A stretch of DNA of 64,000 bases from an uncultured Acidimicrobiia bacterium (GCA_903921205.1 CAIXPF010000030.1:17182-81181), one strand, 5' to 3'. Positions 34,413 to 42,460 are shown, numbered from the stretch's first letter. A program made the numbers and translations. Notes: generated by a model from the letters alone, not told the origin.

Positions 34413-34454
34413 ACTGTACCGGCGTGCCTGCCGGCAGGCAAGCAAGTGCTTGGT
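34413..34454 (-). promoter_or_regulatory. HpaB-gene promoter with a KstR2-like operator
   Basis: On the leftward strand TTGCCT (34441-34436), 17 bases and TACAGT (34418-34413) make a good promoter about 65 bases before ATG 34350. Abutting the -35, plus-strand AGCAAGTGCTTGGT (34441-34454) fits the published KstR2 consensus AnCAAGnnCTTGnT at every fixed position on both strands. A TetR-type repressor bound there would cover the -35 box. Confidence 0.65.
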
Positions 34455-34472
34455 CGGGCAGGTGGGGGCCGT

Positions 34473-36092
34473 TCAGGCCCGGCCGAGGATCAGGCCCCAG
34501 GGGTCGGGGCAGGCCGGCATCGGGACCTCGATCAGGGCCGGACGGTCGGCGTCGACGGCCCGACGGACCGCAGCCTCGAGCTGGGTGGGGTCGGTGGCCC
34601 GCTCGCTGTGCACCCCGAAGGAACGGCCCAACGCCACCCAGTCGGGGTTGGTCAGCTCGGTGCCGAGGTGCACCCCGTCGAACTGGGCGTTCTGCATGCG
34701 CTGCACGTTGCCGTAGGCCCCGTCGCTGAACACCACGACCACCACGCCGATGCCGTAGTGGGCCGCGGTGGCGAGCTCGCTCAGCCCGTAGCCGAACCCG
34801 CCGTCGCCGGTGATGGACACCACCGCCCGGTCGGGGTTGCCGACCTTGGCCCCGAGCGCCGTGGGGTAGCCGTAACCGAGGGTGCCCTGGAACCCCGGCC
34901 AGAGGTAGCTGCGCGGTGCGTGGACGGGATAGCCGGCCATGGCGACGTAGCCGACCTGGGTCAGCTCGTTGACCAGCACCCCGTCGTCGGGGATGGCCCG
35001 CCGCAACGCCTCGCAGTAGGACCATTGCGGCTGCAGGCGGGCCAGTGCCGCGGCCTCACGGGCGCGCGCGGCGTCGAGGTCGTCGGCCCAGCAGGGTCGG
35101 TCGGGCCCCTCCAGCCGTTGGAGCAGGGCCGTGAGCCCGGCCGCGGCGTCGGCGGCGACGGCCACGTCGGGGTTGCGGGGCGGACCGAAGTCCTTGGCCT
35201 CGAGCGTGAGGTGCACCACGGTGCAACGCTCCGGGGCGGGCCACTTCCGGGCACTCTGGCTGAGGCCGCGACTGCCGACGATCAGGATGGCGTCGGCCCG
35301 TTCCTGCACCTCGCGGCCGGCCACGGTCATCAGCGCCAGCGGGTCGCGGTCGTCGATGGCGCCGCGGCCGTTCGAGGTGGTGGTGACCGGTGCGCCCAAC
35401 CGGCGGGCAAGGGCCAGCAGCTCCTCATGGGCCTCGCCGGCCACGACGCCGCCACCGGCGACGATGAACGGCCGGCTGGCCGCCCGCAGCGCCTCGGCGG
35501 CACGGTCGAGCGCGTCTGCGTCGCCGGCGTCGGGGGTTCCGGCCGGCTGGGGGCGCAACAGCTCGGCGGCGGTGCGGCCCGAGAGGATGTCCGGCGGCAG
35601 CTCCACCGCCACCGGGCCGGGGCCGTCGGCGAGCCGGGCCATAGCCTGACGGATCGCACCGGGCACCCGGTCGGGGTCGGTGACCAGCTCGGACCCGCGG
35701 CAGAGGGTGGCCAGGATCCCGCTCTGGTCGGGGATCTCGTGCACCATGCCGAGCTCGCGTCCCAGGCCACGGGTGGGCAGCTGTCCGGTCAGCAGCAGCA
35801 CCTTGGAGTACACCGACCACGACGTGACCAGACCGGCGCCGGCGTTGAGCACCCCGGGGCCGGGTACGACCATGCCCACGCCTACCTTGCCGCTGGTGCG
35901 GGCGTAACCGTCGGCGGCGTAGGTCGCGGTCTGCTCGTGGCGGCAGGCGATGAAGGTGATGTCCTCGGTGACCTTCGACAGGCCGGCGGTGGCGTAGTCG
36001 AGCTGCACGCCGGGGATGCCGAAGATGTGCTGCACGCCCTCTTCGACGAGCTGGCGGGCCATGGCCTCGCCCCCGGTCATCTTCTCGGTCAT
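34473..36092 (-). CDS. Thiamine diphosphate-dependent enzyme (acetolactate synthase/benzoylformate decarboxylase family)
   Basis: A 539-residue ThDP enzyme. The catalytic Glu is in CRHEQTATYAADGYAR near residue 53, and the ThDP/Mg motif is GDGGFGYGLSELATAAHYGI, followed by VVVFSDGAYGNVQRMQ. The middle domain has GRGAIDDRDPLALM. The fold covers acetolactate synthase large subunits, oxalyl-CoA and benzoylformate decarboxylases and glyoxylate carboligases; I see nothing that fixes the reaction, and no ilvN-like small subunit is adjacent. AAGGGGG lies about seven bases before the ATG. It is followed by the HpaB-type gene, whose own promoter lies in the 122-base gap between them. Confidence 0.88.
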   Translation of the reverse strand: MTEKMTGGEAMARQLVEEGVQHIFGIPGVQLDYATAGLSKVTEDITFIACRHEQTATYAADGYARTSGKVGVGMVVPGPGVLNAGAGLVTSWSVYSKVLLLTGQLPTRGLGRELGMVHEIPDQSGILATLCRGSELVTDPDRVPGAIRQAMARLADGPGPVAVELPPDILSGRTAAELLRPQPAGTPDAGDADALDRAAEALRAASRPFIVAGGGVVAGEAHEELLALARRLGAPVTTTSNGRGAIDDRDPLALMTVAGREVQERADAILIVGSRGLSQSARKWPAPERCTVVHLTLEAKDFGPPRNPDVAVAADAAAGLTALLQRLEGPDRPCWADDLDAARAREAAALARLQPQWSYCEALRRAIPDDGVLVNELTQVGYVAMAGYPVHAPRSYLWPGFQGTLGYGYPTALGAKVGNPDRAVVSITGDGGFGYGLSELATAAHYGIGVVVVVFSDGAYGNVQRMQNAQFDGVHLGTELTNPDWVALGRSFGVHSERATDPTQLEAAVRRAVDADRPALIEVPMPACPDPWGLILGRA

Positions 36093-36134
36093 GACGTCCC
36101 CCTTCGCTCGGAGCGGGCCGAGGTTACCGCGACG

Positions 36135-36169
36135 TCCGCGACCGGCTGTCCGCGACCGACTGTCCGCGA
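36135..36169. repeat. 14-bp imperfect tandem repeat upstream of the ThDP gene
   Basis: TCCGCGACCGGCTG (36135), TCCGCGACCGACTG (36149) and a partial unit at 36163, in the gap before the ThDP gene start. Confidence 0.8.
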
Positions 36170-36183
36170 TGGTGGTCAGCAGC

Positions 36184-36933
36184 TCAGCGCACCGCCGAGG
36201 CCAGTACCACCTGGGACAGACCGAACGGTAGGGAACGTCGGCGCAGGACCGCCCGTTCGGCGGCACCGAGGCGCGACAGCACGGCCGATGCGACCCGGCC
36301 GGCCGAGGCCTCTTCGTCGGTGTCCGCGGTCAGCCGGCCCAGCGGGGTACGGCGCACCGCGAGCGCCGGCGGGACCAGGTAGGAGAAGAAGTAGCTGGCC
36401 CGCTCGACCCGGAACCGGGTCGACTCCACGGCGCTGGTGAGCTCGGACAAGCGGTAGCGGCGTCGGTGCCCCGCCCGTTCGTCATGGGCGCTCCACAGAC
36501 CCTGGTAGGACGGCACGGTGACCAACAGCAGACCTCCGGGCCGCAGTACCCGACGGTATTCCCGCAGGGCCACGCGGTCGTCGTCGAGGTGCTCGAGGAC
36601 GTCGGAGCTGACCAACAGGTCGGCGCAGCCGTCGGCGAAGGGCAGCTGTTCCGCCGTGGCGGCGAGCACCGACCCCTGGGGATGATGCCGGGCGTAGGCC
36701 AGGGCATCGTCGGAGAGATCGGTGCCGGCGACGCGTCCGGCGCCGAGCTCGCGCAGCACCGCCATGGTCTCGCCGGTGCCGCAGCCGACGTCGAGAGCGG
36801 TCGTCCCCGGTTGGACCCGCCCTGCGAGCAGCTGACGGAACAGCTCGCGACGGGCCACGTACCACCAGTGCCCGGTGGCCCGTTCCGCCATGACCGCGAA
36901 GTACTCGGCGTCGGGCTGGCGATCGGTGCTCAT
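36184..36933 (-). CDS. Class I SAM-dependent methyltransferase
   Basis: A 249-residue methyltransferase. Motif I is TALDVGCGTGETMAVLRELGAG, the acidic post-I residue is in AGTDLSDDALAYARHH, and LLVSSDVLEHLDDDRVALREYRRVLRPGGLLLVTVP is the UbiE/methyltransf_11 pattern. The C-terminal third (ASYFFSYLVPPALAVRR) is hydrophobic and may touch the membrane. It is translationally coupled to the next methyltransferase upstream (ATGA overlap at 36930-36933) and so belongs to the glycan cluster 36.2-40.5 kb. A methyl-glycan or lipid-linked acceptor is inferred from neighbours only. Confidence 0.87.
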   Translation of the reverse strand: MSTDRQPDAEYFAVMAERATGHWWYVARRELFRQLLAGRVQPGTTALDVGCGTGETMAVLRELGAGRVAGTDLSDDALAYARHHPQGSVLAATAEQLPFADGCADLLVSSDVLEHLDDDRVALREYRRVLRPGGLLLVTVPSYQGLWSAHDERAGHRRRYRLSELTSAVESTRFRVERASYFFSYLVPPALAVRRTPLGRLTADTDEEASAGRVASAVLSRLGAAERAVLRRRSLPFGLSQVVLASAVR

Positions 36934-37604
36934 CGGGCCTGTCCGGTCAGCAGCAGATGCGGGTGGGGGTAGCCGCGGTCGAGACGTCGCCGGGTGGTGG
37001 TGAGCCCGGCGGCCTGCAGGGCGGTGACGAGGTCGTCGGCGGCCACGAAGCGCACGACCTCGCCCTGGGTCACCTTGGCCACCCGGGTCGCCGCCAGCTC
37101 CTGGGTGCGGGCCAGGCGGTACTTCCACGCCGGGGTGGTGTCGATCTCCTTGATGATCAGCGTCCCGCCCGGGCGCAGTGCCGCAGCGCAGGCCTGCACC
37201 AGCTCGAGTGCGGCATCGGTGCCGAGGAGGTACAGCACGTCGCAGATCACGATGGCGTCCCAGCTCTGGCCGGGCGGAGGCCGCCATCCGGTCGGAACGG
37301 CGGCGAAGCTGACCCGCCCGGCATCCTCGAGCGCTGCGGCAGCCCGACCGGCCTCGCCGATCTTGGCCACGTCGACATCGACGCCGTGGACCTCGCGGCC
37401 TGGTTCGGCGGCGGCGAGCACCAGCGAGAGCAGGCCGTGGCCGCAACCGACGTCGAGGATGCGGCCTCGGCGTGGAACGACCGCCTCGACCGCAGCGAGC
37501 GGCGCACTGAGCCAACGCACCAGGACATGGGTGCGGGTGCTGCGGGGGAGGCCGCGGTAGCAGCGCAGTGCGACACGGGCAGCCGGGGTCAGACGCAGGC
37601 TCAT
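36930..37604 (-). CDS. Class I SAM-dependent methyltransferase
   Basis: A 224-residue methyltransferase with RILDVGCGHGLLSLVLAAAEPG (motif I) and VHGVDVDVAKIGEA. The segment WDAIVICDVLYLLGTDAALELVQACAAALRPGGTLIIKEID is the motif II/III region. Its basic N-terminus (RLTPAARVALRCYRGLPRSTRTH) could contact an anionic lipid or glycan. The stop overlaps the start of the following methyltransferase, and 10 bases separate it from the ChbG gene upstream, so one operon is likely. The acceptor is unknown. Confidence 0.86.
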   Translation of the reverse strand: MSLRLTPAARVALRCYRGLPRSTRTHVLVRWLSAPLAAVEAVVPRRGRILDVGCGHGLLSLVLAAAEPGREVHGVDVDVAKIGEAGRAAAALEDAGRVSFAAVPTGWRPPPGQSWDAIVICDVLYLLGTDAALELVQACAAALRPGGTLIIKEIDTTPAWKYRLARTQELAATRVAKVTQGEVVRFVAADDLVTALQAAGLTTTRRRLDRGYPHPHLLLTGQAR

Positions 37605-37614
37605 CGGTGGCGGC

Positions 37615-38445
37615 TCAGAGATCGGCGAAGGAGCCGAGGACGAACCCGCGCCGGCGGATGTGTTCGGTGATCGTCGGATCGCACAGCGCCGCGAGCTCCT
37701 CGGGCCAACGGAAGCCCCAGCGGTACCGGTCGCGGTCGGGATCCTCGGCCAGGCCGGGATGGCACCCGATCTCGGCCGAGGCGACCGGGCCGAGGGCCTG
37801 CAGCACCGCCCGCAGGCGGTCGAGGTCGAGGCCGCCCGACTCGTCGAGACCGGCGAAGATCTGCGGGTGACGCAGACCGTTGGCCCGTGCTGCGGCGGCG
37901 AGCTGATCGGCCAGGCGGTTCAGCAGGAAGGCCTTGGCGCCTCGGGCCGAGCTGCGGGGCACCCGTATGGCGTCGATGCCGTGATCGCGGGCCAGGTCGA
38001 GCACGACCCGGCGTACCACGGGCCACAGGTGCAGGTGCTGGTGGGTGTCGACGTGGGTGGGGGTGATACCGGCGTCCTCGATGCGTCGCAGTTGCGCGGC
38101 GAGCTCGGCGCGAACCTCGCCGGGGTCGATGCGGCCGGCGCTCGCGCGGGGAAGGAACTGCTTCCACGACGCCCAGAAGCGGCCACGGGCGTCGACGAGG
38201 GAGGGGATCTCGCGGGCGCTCAGCAGCGGTGGATCCTCGCCGACGAGGGCGAAGTGCACGCCGATGCCGAGACCCTCGCGGTCGGCGCCGCGCCAGCACG
38301 CTACGGCGTCGTCGAAGGCCGGGGCCACCGCCAGCATCGAGGTCGAGGTGATGGCCCCGTGCTCGAACCCGTGGACGATGCCACGGTTCACCCCGGGGGT
38401 GAGACCGAAATCGTCGGCGTTGACGATCAGCAGGGCCGGGTTCAT
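37615..38445 (-). CDS. ChbG/HpnK-family carbohydrate deacetylase
   Basis: A 276-residue member of the YdjC/ChbG/HpnK family. The metal site is visible: NADDFGLTPGVNRGI at the start (Asp pair) and THVDTHQHLHLWP (His residues). ChbG removes an acetyl group from diacetylchitobiose and HpnK deacetylates a hopanoid glycan; here, beside a GT2 enzyme and methyltransferases, a lipid-linked amino sugar is plausible. Start ATG 38445 overlaps the GT2 stop (ATGA). An upstream in-frame extension lies within the GT2 gene and is rejected. Confidence 0.88.
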   Translation of the reverse strand: MNPALLIVNADDFGLTPGVNRGIVHGFEHGAITSTSMLAVAPAFDDAVACWRGADREGLGIGVHFALVGEDPPLLSAREIPSLVDARGRFWASWKQFLPRASAGRIDPGEVRAELAAQLRRIEDAGITPTHVDTHQHLHLWPVVRRVVLDLARDHGIDAIRVPRSSARGAKAFLLNRLADQLAAAARANGLRHPQIFAGLDESGGLDLDRLRAVLQALGPVASAEIGCHPGLAEDPDRDRYRWGFRWPEELAALCDPTITEHIRRRGFVLGSFADL

Positions 38446-39203
38446 CGAGCGGCGCGCTGCGCCTTCAGCTCGGGGTACAGCTGCCACATCTCCCGCAGGA
38501 TCTTGACGATCACCGACGGCGAGGACAGGGTCGACTCACCGCGGGAGCGGGGGAAGTAGTCCACGCCGAACTGGATGGTATGGAACCCGGCGGCGTCGGC
38601 CTTGCAGAGCAACTCGGCGTCGATGAAGCTGCCCTCGCTGCGCAGTTCGACCTTGTCGAGCACGGTCCGGCGCATCAGCTTGAACGCAAAGTTCACATCG
38701 CGGACCCGGACGCCGTACAGCAGCCGGATCAACGTGTTGTAGGCGTAGCTGTACACCGCCCGGCGGGGCCCTTCACCGGTGCGGTCGAAGCGGTAGGCGG
38801 AGACCACGTCGGCCTCGTAGAAGCGCAGCAGGCGCATGGCCTTGATGCTGTCGAGCAGGTCGAAGGGCAGATCGGCGTCGGTGTAGAGCACGAAGTCGCC
38901 CTTGGCGGTGGCGAACGCGGTCTGCAGGGTGCCGCCGAGCTTGCGGTTGACCTGGTGGTGGACCACCACGAGGTTGGGGACCTCGAGGGCGAGCCGGTCG
39001 GCGATGGGGCCGGTGGCGTCGGTCGAGGCGTCGTTCACCAGGACGATCTCGTAGGCGGACACCTCGCCCTCGGCGACGAGGCGATCGCCGGCCTCGCAGG
39101 CCGCCGCGACGGTCCGTTCGATGATGGCCTCCTCGTTCCACATGGGGAACACGAAGGAGAACAGACCCTGGGAGGTCGACGGCTCGGAACTGGCACGCTC
39201 CAC
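38442..39203 (-). CDS. Family 2 glycosyltransferase (dolichyl-phosphate-mannose/undecaprenyl type)
   Basis: A 253-residue GT-A enzyme. FVFPMWNEEAIIERTV begins the fold, EIVLVNDASTDATGPIADRL binds the nucleotide, and VLYTDADLPFDLL holds the DXD-type metal motif. The C-terminal segment has no membrane helices, unlike ArnC. These enzymes usually load a polyprenyl phosphate with a sugar for later transfer outside the membrane, which fits the polytopic transferase next door. A GTG start six bases after TAGGCT (39210-39215) fits a leaderless mRNA; the gene heads the leftward cluster through 36184. Confidence 0.88.
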   Translation of the reverse strand: MERASSEPSTSQGLFSFVFPMWNEEAIIERTVAAACEAGDRLVAEGEVSAYEIVLVNDASTDATGPIADRLALEVPNLVVVHHQVNRKLGGTLQTAFATAKGDFVLYTDADLPFDLLDSIKAMRLLRFYEADVVSAYRFDRTGEGPRRAVYSYAYNTLIRLLYGVRVRDVNFAFKLMRRTVLDKVELRSEGSFIDAELLCKADAAGFHTIQFGVDYFPRSRGESTLSSPSVIVKILREMWQLYPELKAQRAAR

Positions 39204-39209
39204 GCCGGA

Positions 39210-39215
39210 AGCCTA
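39210..39215 (-). promoter_or_regulatory. -10 box of the GT2 gene
   Basis: TAGGCT on the leftward strand ends six bases before GTG 39203. Confidence 0.45.
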
Positions 39216-39256
39216 GGCGATCGGGTCCGGGTGGCCGGGGACCGGCCGGTCGGTGC

Positions 39257-40504
39257 TCAGGCTACGTAGTAGCCGCGTGCGTAGAGGTGGCTCCACACCA
39301 GCAGCAGCACGCCGGAGGCGATCAGAACCCGCCGACGGGTCCGTAGCGGCTTGCCGGCCAACCACAGACCGCCCCAGGCGAAGAGCGGGAACGCCGCCAG
39401 CAGGTAGCGGCCGAGGCCCTGAAAGTCCTTGCTGCCGATGACCGGGATGGCCAGCGAGACAGCCACCAGGGTGGCGTAGCCCCAGCCGAAGCTGCGGCGG
39501 ATGCGGGGGACCAGCAGCAGCGAGCCCACGGCCAGGGCGCCTTGCACCAGGCAGCCGATGATGTACAGCCAGCGCTGCGTGAACTTCAGCACGATGATCC
39601 CGGCGAGGTGCAGCTTCAGCCACGTGACCGGTCCGCTCGGCTGCTTCCAGTACTTCTGCACCGTCGAGAACAGCAACGGATCACCCCAGCGCCACCACAG
39701 GTAGCCGCTGTAGGCGCAGAACCCGGCGGCGGACAGCAACACGAAGGCGTCCCTGGGCTGCAGCTTCCGCCACTCGATGCCGACGGGCAGCTCCCAGGTG
39801 CGGCCGCGCCAGGTGCGGGTGGTGGTGCGCAGCGCCCCGCGGCGTTCGATCTGGCGGACGACCAGGGCGATGACCACGGCGGGCCCCACGGGGCGGGTGG
39901 CCGCAGCAAGGGCCCCGAAGACGCCGGCGAGCAGGGTCCGGTCGCGCTCGAGGGCGGTGAAAGCGGCGATCGTGGTGGCCAGGAACAGGGCGTCGGCGTA
40001 GACCGCACCGCACAGGTACCAGGCGTAGGGGTACAGCAGCAGCAGGGCCAGGGCGAGCTTCTGGGCCGGCGGATCGAGGCGGTCGCCGCACCAGCGCCAG
40101 AACAGCACCACCGCCAGTAGGCCACAGGCGAACGTGATCGCGATGCCTGCGCCGAAGCTCGAACCGAACGGCTGGCGCAGCGCCCGGACGAGCAGCGGGT
40201 ACAGGGGGAAGAACGCGACGTTGGACTGTTCGCCCTCGATGAGCCGGTAGCCGTTCTCGGCGATGTCGCGGTACCAGCCGGCGTCGAACTGGACCCAGCC
40301 GGTGAGCCATCCCGAACCGGGGAACGTGGCGTGGAGGTGTTCCTTGGAATGCCCGAAGAAGGCGTCGGAGGCCCAGACCCAGACGCTGAGCACGCCGGCC
40401 AGCACGACGAACCAGCCCGCCGCCCGGGCGGTGCCGGGCCCGCCGCCCGGGGCGGGGGCCGCGGCCGACTCGGACCGGGCGTCGGCAGGTTCGGGAGCGG
40501 CCAC
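39257..40504 (-). CDS. Polytopic mannosyltransferase-like protein (GPI18/PIG-V-like)
   Basis: A 415-residue membrane protein with about eight to ten hydrophobic segments. GWVQFDAGWYRDIAENGYR followed by NVAFFPLYPLLVRALR is the hallmark of Gpi18-like, polyprenyl-phosphate-sugar-using GT-C transferases, with the Asp of QFDAGWYRDIA as the likely catalytic residue. It would transfer a lipid-carried sugar on the outer face. Start is the GTG seven bases after TAGCGT, giving VAAPEPADARSES; six residues of open frame above are left out. It lies upstream of the GT2 gene by 54 bases. Confidence 0.88.
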   Translation of the reverse strand: MAAPEPADARSESAAAPAPGGGPGTARAAGWFVVLAGVLSVWVWASDAFFGHSKEHLHATFPGSGWLTGWVQFDAGWYRDIAENGYRLIEGEQSNVAFFPLYPLLVRALRQPFGSSFGAGIAITFACGLLAVVLFWRWCGDRLDPPAQKLALALLLLYPYAWYLCGAVYADALFLATTIAAFTALERDRTLLAGVFGALAAATRPVGPAVVIALVVRQIERRGALRTTTRTWRGRTWELPVGIEWRKLQPRDAFVLLSAAGFCAYSGYLWWRWGDPLLFSTVQKYWKQPSGPVTWLKLHLAGIIVLKFTQRWLYIIGCLVQGALAVGSLLLVPRIRRSFGWGYATLVAVSLAIPVIGSKDFQGLGRYLLAAFPLFAWGGLWLAGKPLRTRRRVLIASGVLLLVWSHLYARGYYVA

Positions 40505-40511
40505 GGCGCTC

Positions 40512-40517
40512 ACGCTA
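40512..40517 (-). promoter_or_regulatory. -10 box of the mannosyltransferase-like gene
   Basis: TAGCGT on the leftward strand ends seven bases before GTG 40504. Confidence 0.5.
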
Positions 40518-40570
40518 CGCAACCGGCGCCCTGCCGTCGGGCACCGCCCGGCCGTCGAGCCCCCGACGGT

Positions 40571-40602
40571 CGTCCGGTCGTCCGGTCGTCCGGTCGTCCG
40601 GT
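40571..40602. repeat. 8-bp tandem repeat CGTCCGGT x4
   Basis: Four perfect copies in the gap between the RidA stop and the mannosyltransferase start; the final copy touches the RidA stop codon. Confidence 0.85.
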
Positions 40603-41003
40603 CAGCCGATGACGGCGATGGCCTCGATCTCGATCAGCCACTCCGGCGCGGCCAGGGCAGAGACCCCGACCAGGGTGCTGGCCGGCGGGTTGTCAGTCGG
40701 CAGGTACCTCGAGCGCACCGAGGCGATGGTGGCGCGGTCCTCGGGCTTGTAGCCGACGACGAAGGTGGTGATCTTCACGACGTCGGCGAAGGTCGCACCG
40801 GCGGCGGTCAGGGCGGTCTGCAGGTTCTGCATGACCTGTTCGGTCTGCGCCGCGAGGTCGCCCACCCCGACGGGGCGACCGTCGGCGTCGATGGCGATCT
40901 GGCCGGAGATGTAGAGCGTCTCGGCGCCCCGGGCGCCGACGACGTGGGTGTAGGTGGGGCTGTTGGACAGGCCCTCGGGACGGATGTGGCGGAGTTCGGA
41001 CAT
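40602..41003 (-). CDS. RidA-family protein lacking the deaminase arginine
   Basis: A 133-residue trimeric YjgF/YER057c/UK114-fold protein. Family signatures are YISGQIAIDADGRPVGVGDLAAQTEQVMQNL and the C-terminal WLIEIEAIA. RidA proper uses an Arg in the PAR(T/S) motif to hydrolyse enamines; here the sequence is NPPASTLVGV, with Ser at that place. Such Arg-less members are not expected to deaminate imines in the classic way. It follows the alcohol dehydrogenase gene on the same strand by 27 bases, with GAGGAG upstream of the ATG. Its nearest relative in the window is fused to a crotonase (42461). Confidence 0.88.
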   Translation of the reverse strand: MSELRHIRPEGLSNSPTYTHVVGARGAETLYISGQIAIDADGRPVGVGDLAAQTEQVMQNLQTALTAAGATFADVVKITTFVVGYKPEDRATIASVRSRYLPTDNPPASTLVGVSALAAPEWLIEIEAIAVIG

Positions 41004-41030
41004 TGGGGGTCTCCTCGGGTGGGAAGGCGG

Positions 41031-42083
41031 TCAGGCCGCCGGACCGTTCGGCTGGACGACGATCTTCACGTGCTGCTCGGGCTGCGCCAGGGTGTCGAAC
41101 GCCCCGGGTGCGCCGTCGACGTCGACCCGGCCGGTGACGAGGGGGGCGACGTCGATGCGGCCGGAGGCGATGCCGTCGAGGCTGGCGGCGAACTCCTCGG
41201 CGTTCCAGCCGAGGACGAACTTGACGGTGAGCTGGCGGGAGATGGCGATGGTGGGCTCGATGACGTCGGGCTCCATGCACAACCCGACGACCACCAGCTC
41301 GCTGCGCGAGGGTGCCGAGCGCATGGTGTTGGCGATCATGCCCGGCACGCCGACGGCCTCGAAGATGACGGCCGGGCCGCGTCCACCTGCGCCGCGCCAG
41401 GCGTCGACGGCCGGCTGCTCACGGGGGTCGACCACGACCTCGGCACCCATCACCTCGGCGAATCGCCGCCGGATCGGCGAGAAGTCGGCGGCGACGATGC
41501 GCTGCACGCCCTGGAGGCGGAGCGCGGCGATCACGGCCAGACCGACCGGGCCACAGCCCAGGACGATGGCGCTGCCGGCGGCGACCGCGCTGGAGGCATT
41601 GACGGCGTGCAGGCCGACGGCGAGCGGCTCGGTCAGCGCGGCGTGCACCGGGTCCGTACCGTCGGGAATGGCCAGCACGCCTCCGGCGTCGACCACCACC
41701 CGCTGGGCGTAGGCACCGGGGAAGCGGTTGTGGTAACCGACCGAGCAGGGGCGGTTGCCGTCACGCACCATGGGATGGGCGACGACCGCGGTGCCGGGGG
41801 CGAGGGGGTTGGCGGCGGAGCCGTCGATGACGGGGCCGTACTCGAGGACCCGGGCGGAGAACTCGTGGCCCATGACCAGGTCCTGGTCGGGGTCGAAGGC
41901 GAACAGGGTCATGCCCGAGGCCTTGGCGGCCTCGGTGAAGCTGCGGGCGTGGCGGGCGCAGTGCAGGTCGCTGCCGCAGATGCCGCAGGCGAGGGTCTCG
42001 AGCAGGACCTGGCCGGGACCGGGGGTCGGCTCGGCCACCTCGTCCACCACCATCTGGCCGTTTCGAAGGATGGCGGCGCGCAT
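41031..42083 (-). CDS. Zinc-type alcohol dehydrogenase (MDR family)
   Basis: A 350-residue medium-chain dehydrogenase. ACGICGSDLHC (33-43) has the catalytic zinc Cys, MGHEFSARV the GHE motif, and VLGCGPVGLAVIA the NAD(P)-binding loop. The lobe that normally holds four structural Cys residues has only NRPCSVGYHNR, so the structural zinc is probably missing. The substrate is likely a secondary alcohol, polyol or hydroxyacid derivative. AAGGAG lies about five bases before the ATG. It heads a leftward pair with RidA and diverges from the crotonase-RidA fusion across a palindrome-rich region. Confidence 0.88.
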   Translation of the reverse strand: MRAAILRNGQMVVDEVAEPTPGPGQVLLETLACGICGSDLHCARHARSFTEAAKASGMTLFAFDPDQDLVMGHEFSARVLEYGPVIDGSAANPLAPGTAVVAHPMVRDGNRPCSVGYHNRFPGAYAQRVVVDAGGVLAIPDGTDPVHAALTEPLAVGLHAVNASSAVAAGSAIVLGCGPVGLAVIAALRLQGVQRIVAADFSPIRRRFAEVMGAEVVVDPREQPAVDAWRGAGGRGPAVIFEAVGVPGMIANTMRSAPSRSELVVVGLCMEPDVIEPTIAISRQLTVKFVLGWNAEEFAASLDGIASGRIDVAPLVTGRVDVDGAPGAFDTLAQPEQHVKIVVQPNGPAA

Positions 42084-42139
42084 GGGAACTCCTTGTTGCT
42101 TCGGGGGATGTTTCGGCGGGGGTGCCGGTTCGCCACCCG

Positions 42140-42163
42140 GCGAATCGGCGAATCGGCGAATCG
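42140..42163. repeat. 8-bp tandem repeat GCGAATCG x3
   Basis: Three perfect copies 80 bases upstream of the alcohol dehydrogenase start. The same word or its complement recurs at 42321, 42333 and 42394, and in the gap at 54.1 kb. Confidence 0.85.
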
Positions 42164-42308
42164 AGCGCACGCTAGGCGAGTCGCTCGACCGGCGCGTCCC
42201 CGGTCGGAAGCCGACCCAGCGATGCACGATGACAACTGGCGTTTCTAAGATCGCTCAACGTGGTTTTTTCGCGTCAGCGCCACCGGCCGACGTTCGATGT
42301 CGGTGGCC

Positions 42309-42352
42309 CGACCCGTTGCGGCGAATCGATGTCGATTCGCCGCAACGGGTCG
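42309..42352. repeat. Near-perfect 44-base palindrome (21-bp arms, 2-bp centre)
   Basis: Positions 42309-42329 and 42332-42352 are exact reverse complements, with only TG between. The inner part reads GCGAATCGA-TG-TCGATTCGC. It lies in a divergent promoter region. It may be a strong operator for a dimeric regulator, an extragenic palindrome, or both. Bases 42326-42349 recur at 54113-54136 with one change. Confidence 0.92.
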
Positions 42353-42460
42353 AGCTCGCGGTCGAGTCGCTCGACGTCCGAACGCAGTGAGTGGGCGAAT
42401 CGCGCGTTGGGTGGTTTTATCGGCGGTGCGAGCGCAGTCGGGGCCTGGCAGGATGCAGGC

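Larger units (their letters stand above)
42084..42460. other. 377-base divergent intergenic region rich in GCGAATCG words
   Basis: Lies between divergent alcohol dehydrogenase and crotonase-RidA genes. It contains three tandem GCGAATCG copies (42140), a long perfect palindrome (42309-42352), a further GCGAATCG at 42394 and a TAAGAT hexamer at 42246. No convincing gene is seen in either strand. Confidence 0.7.
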
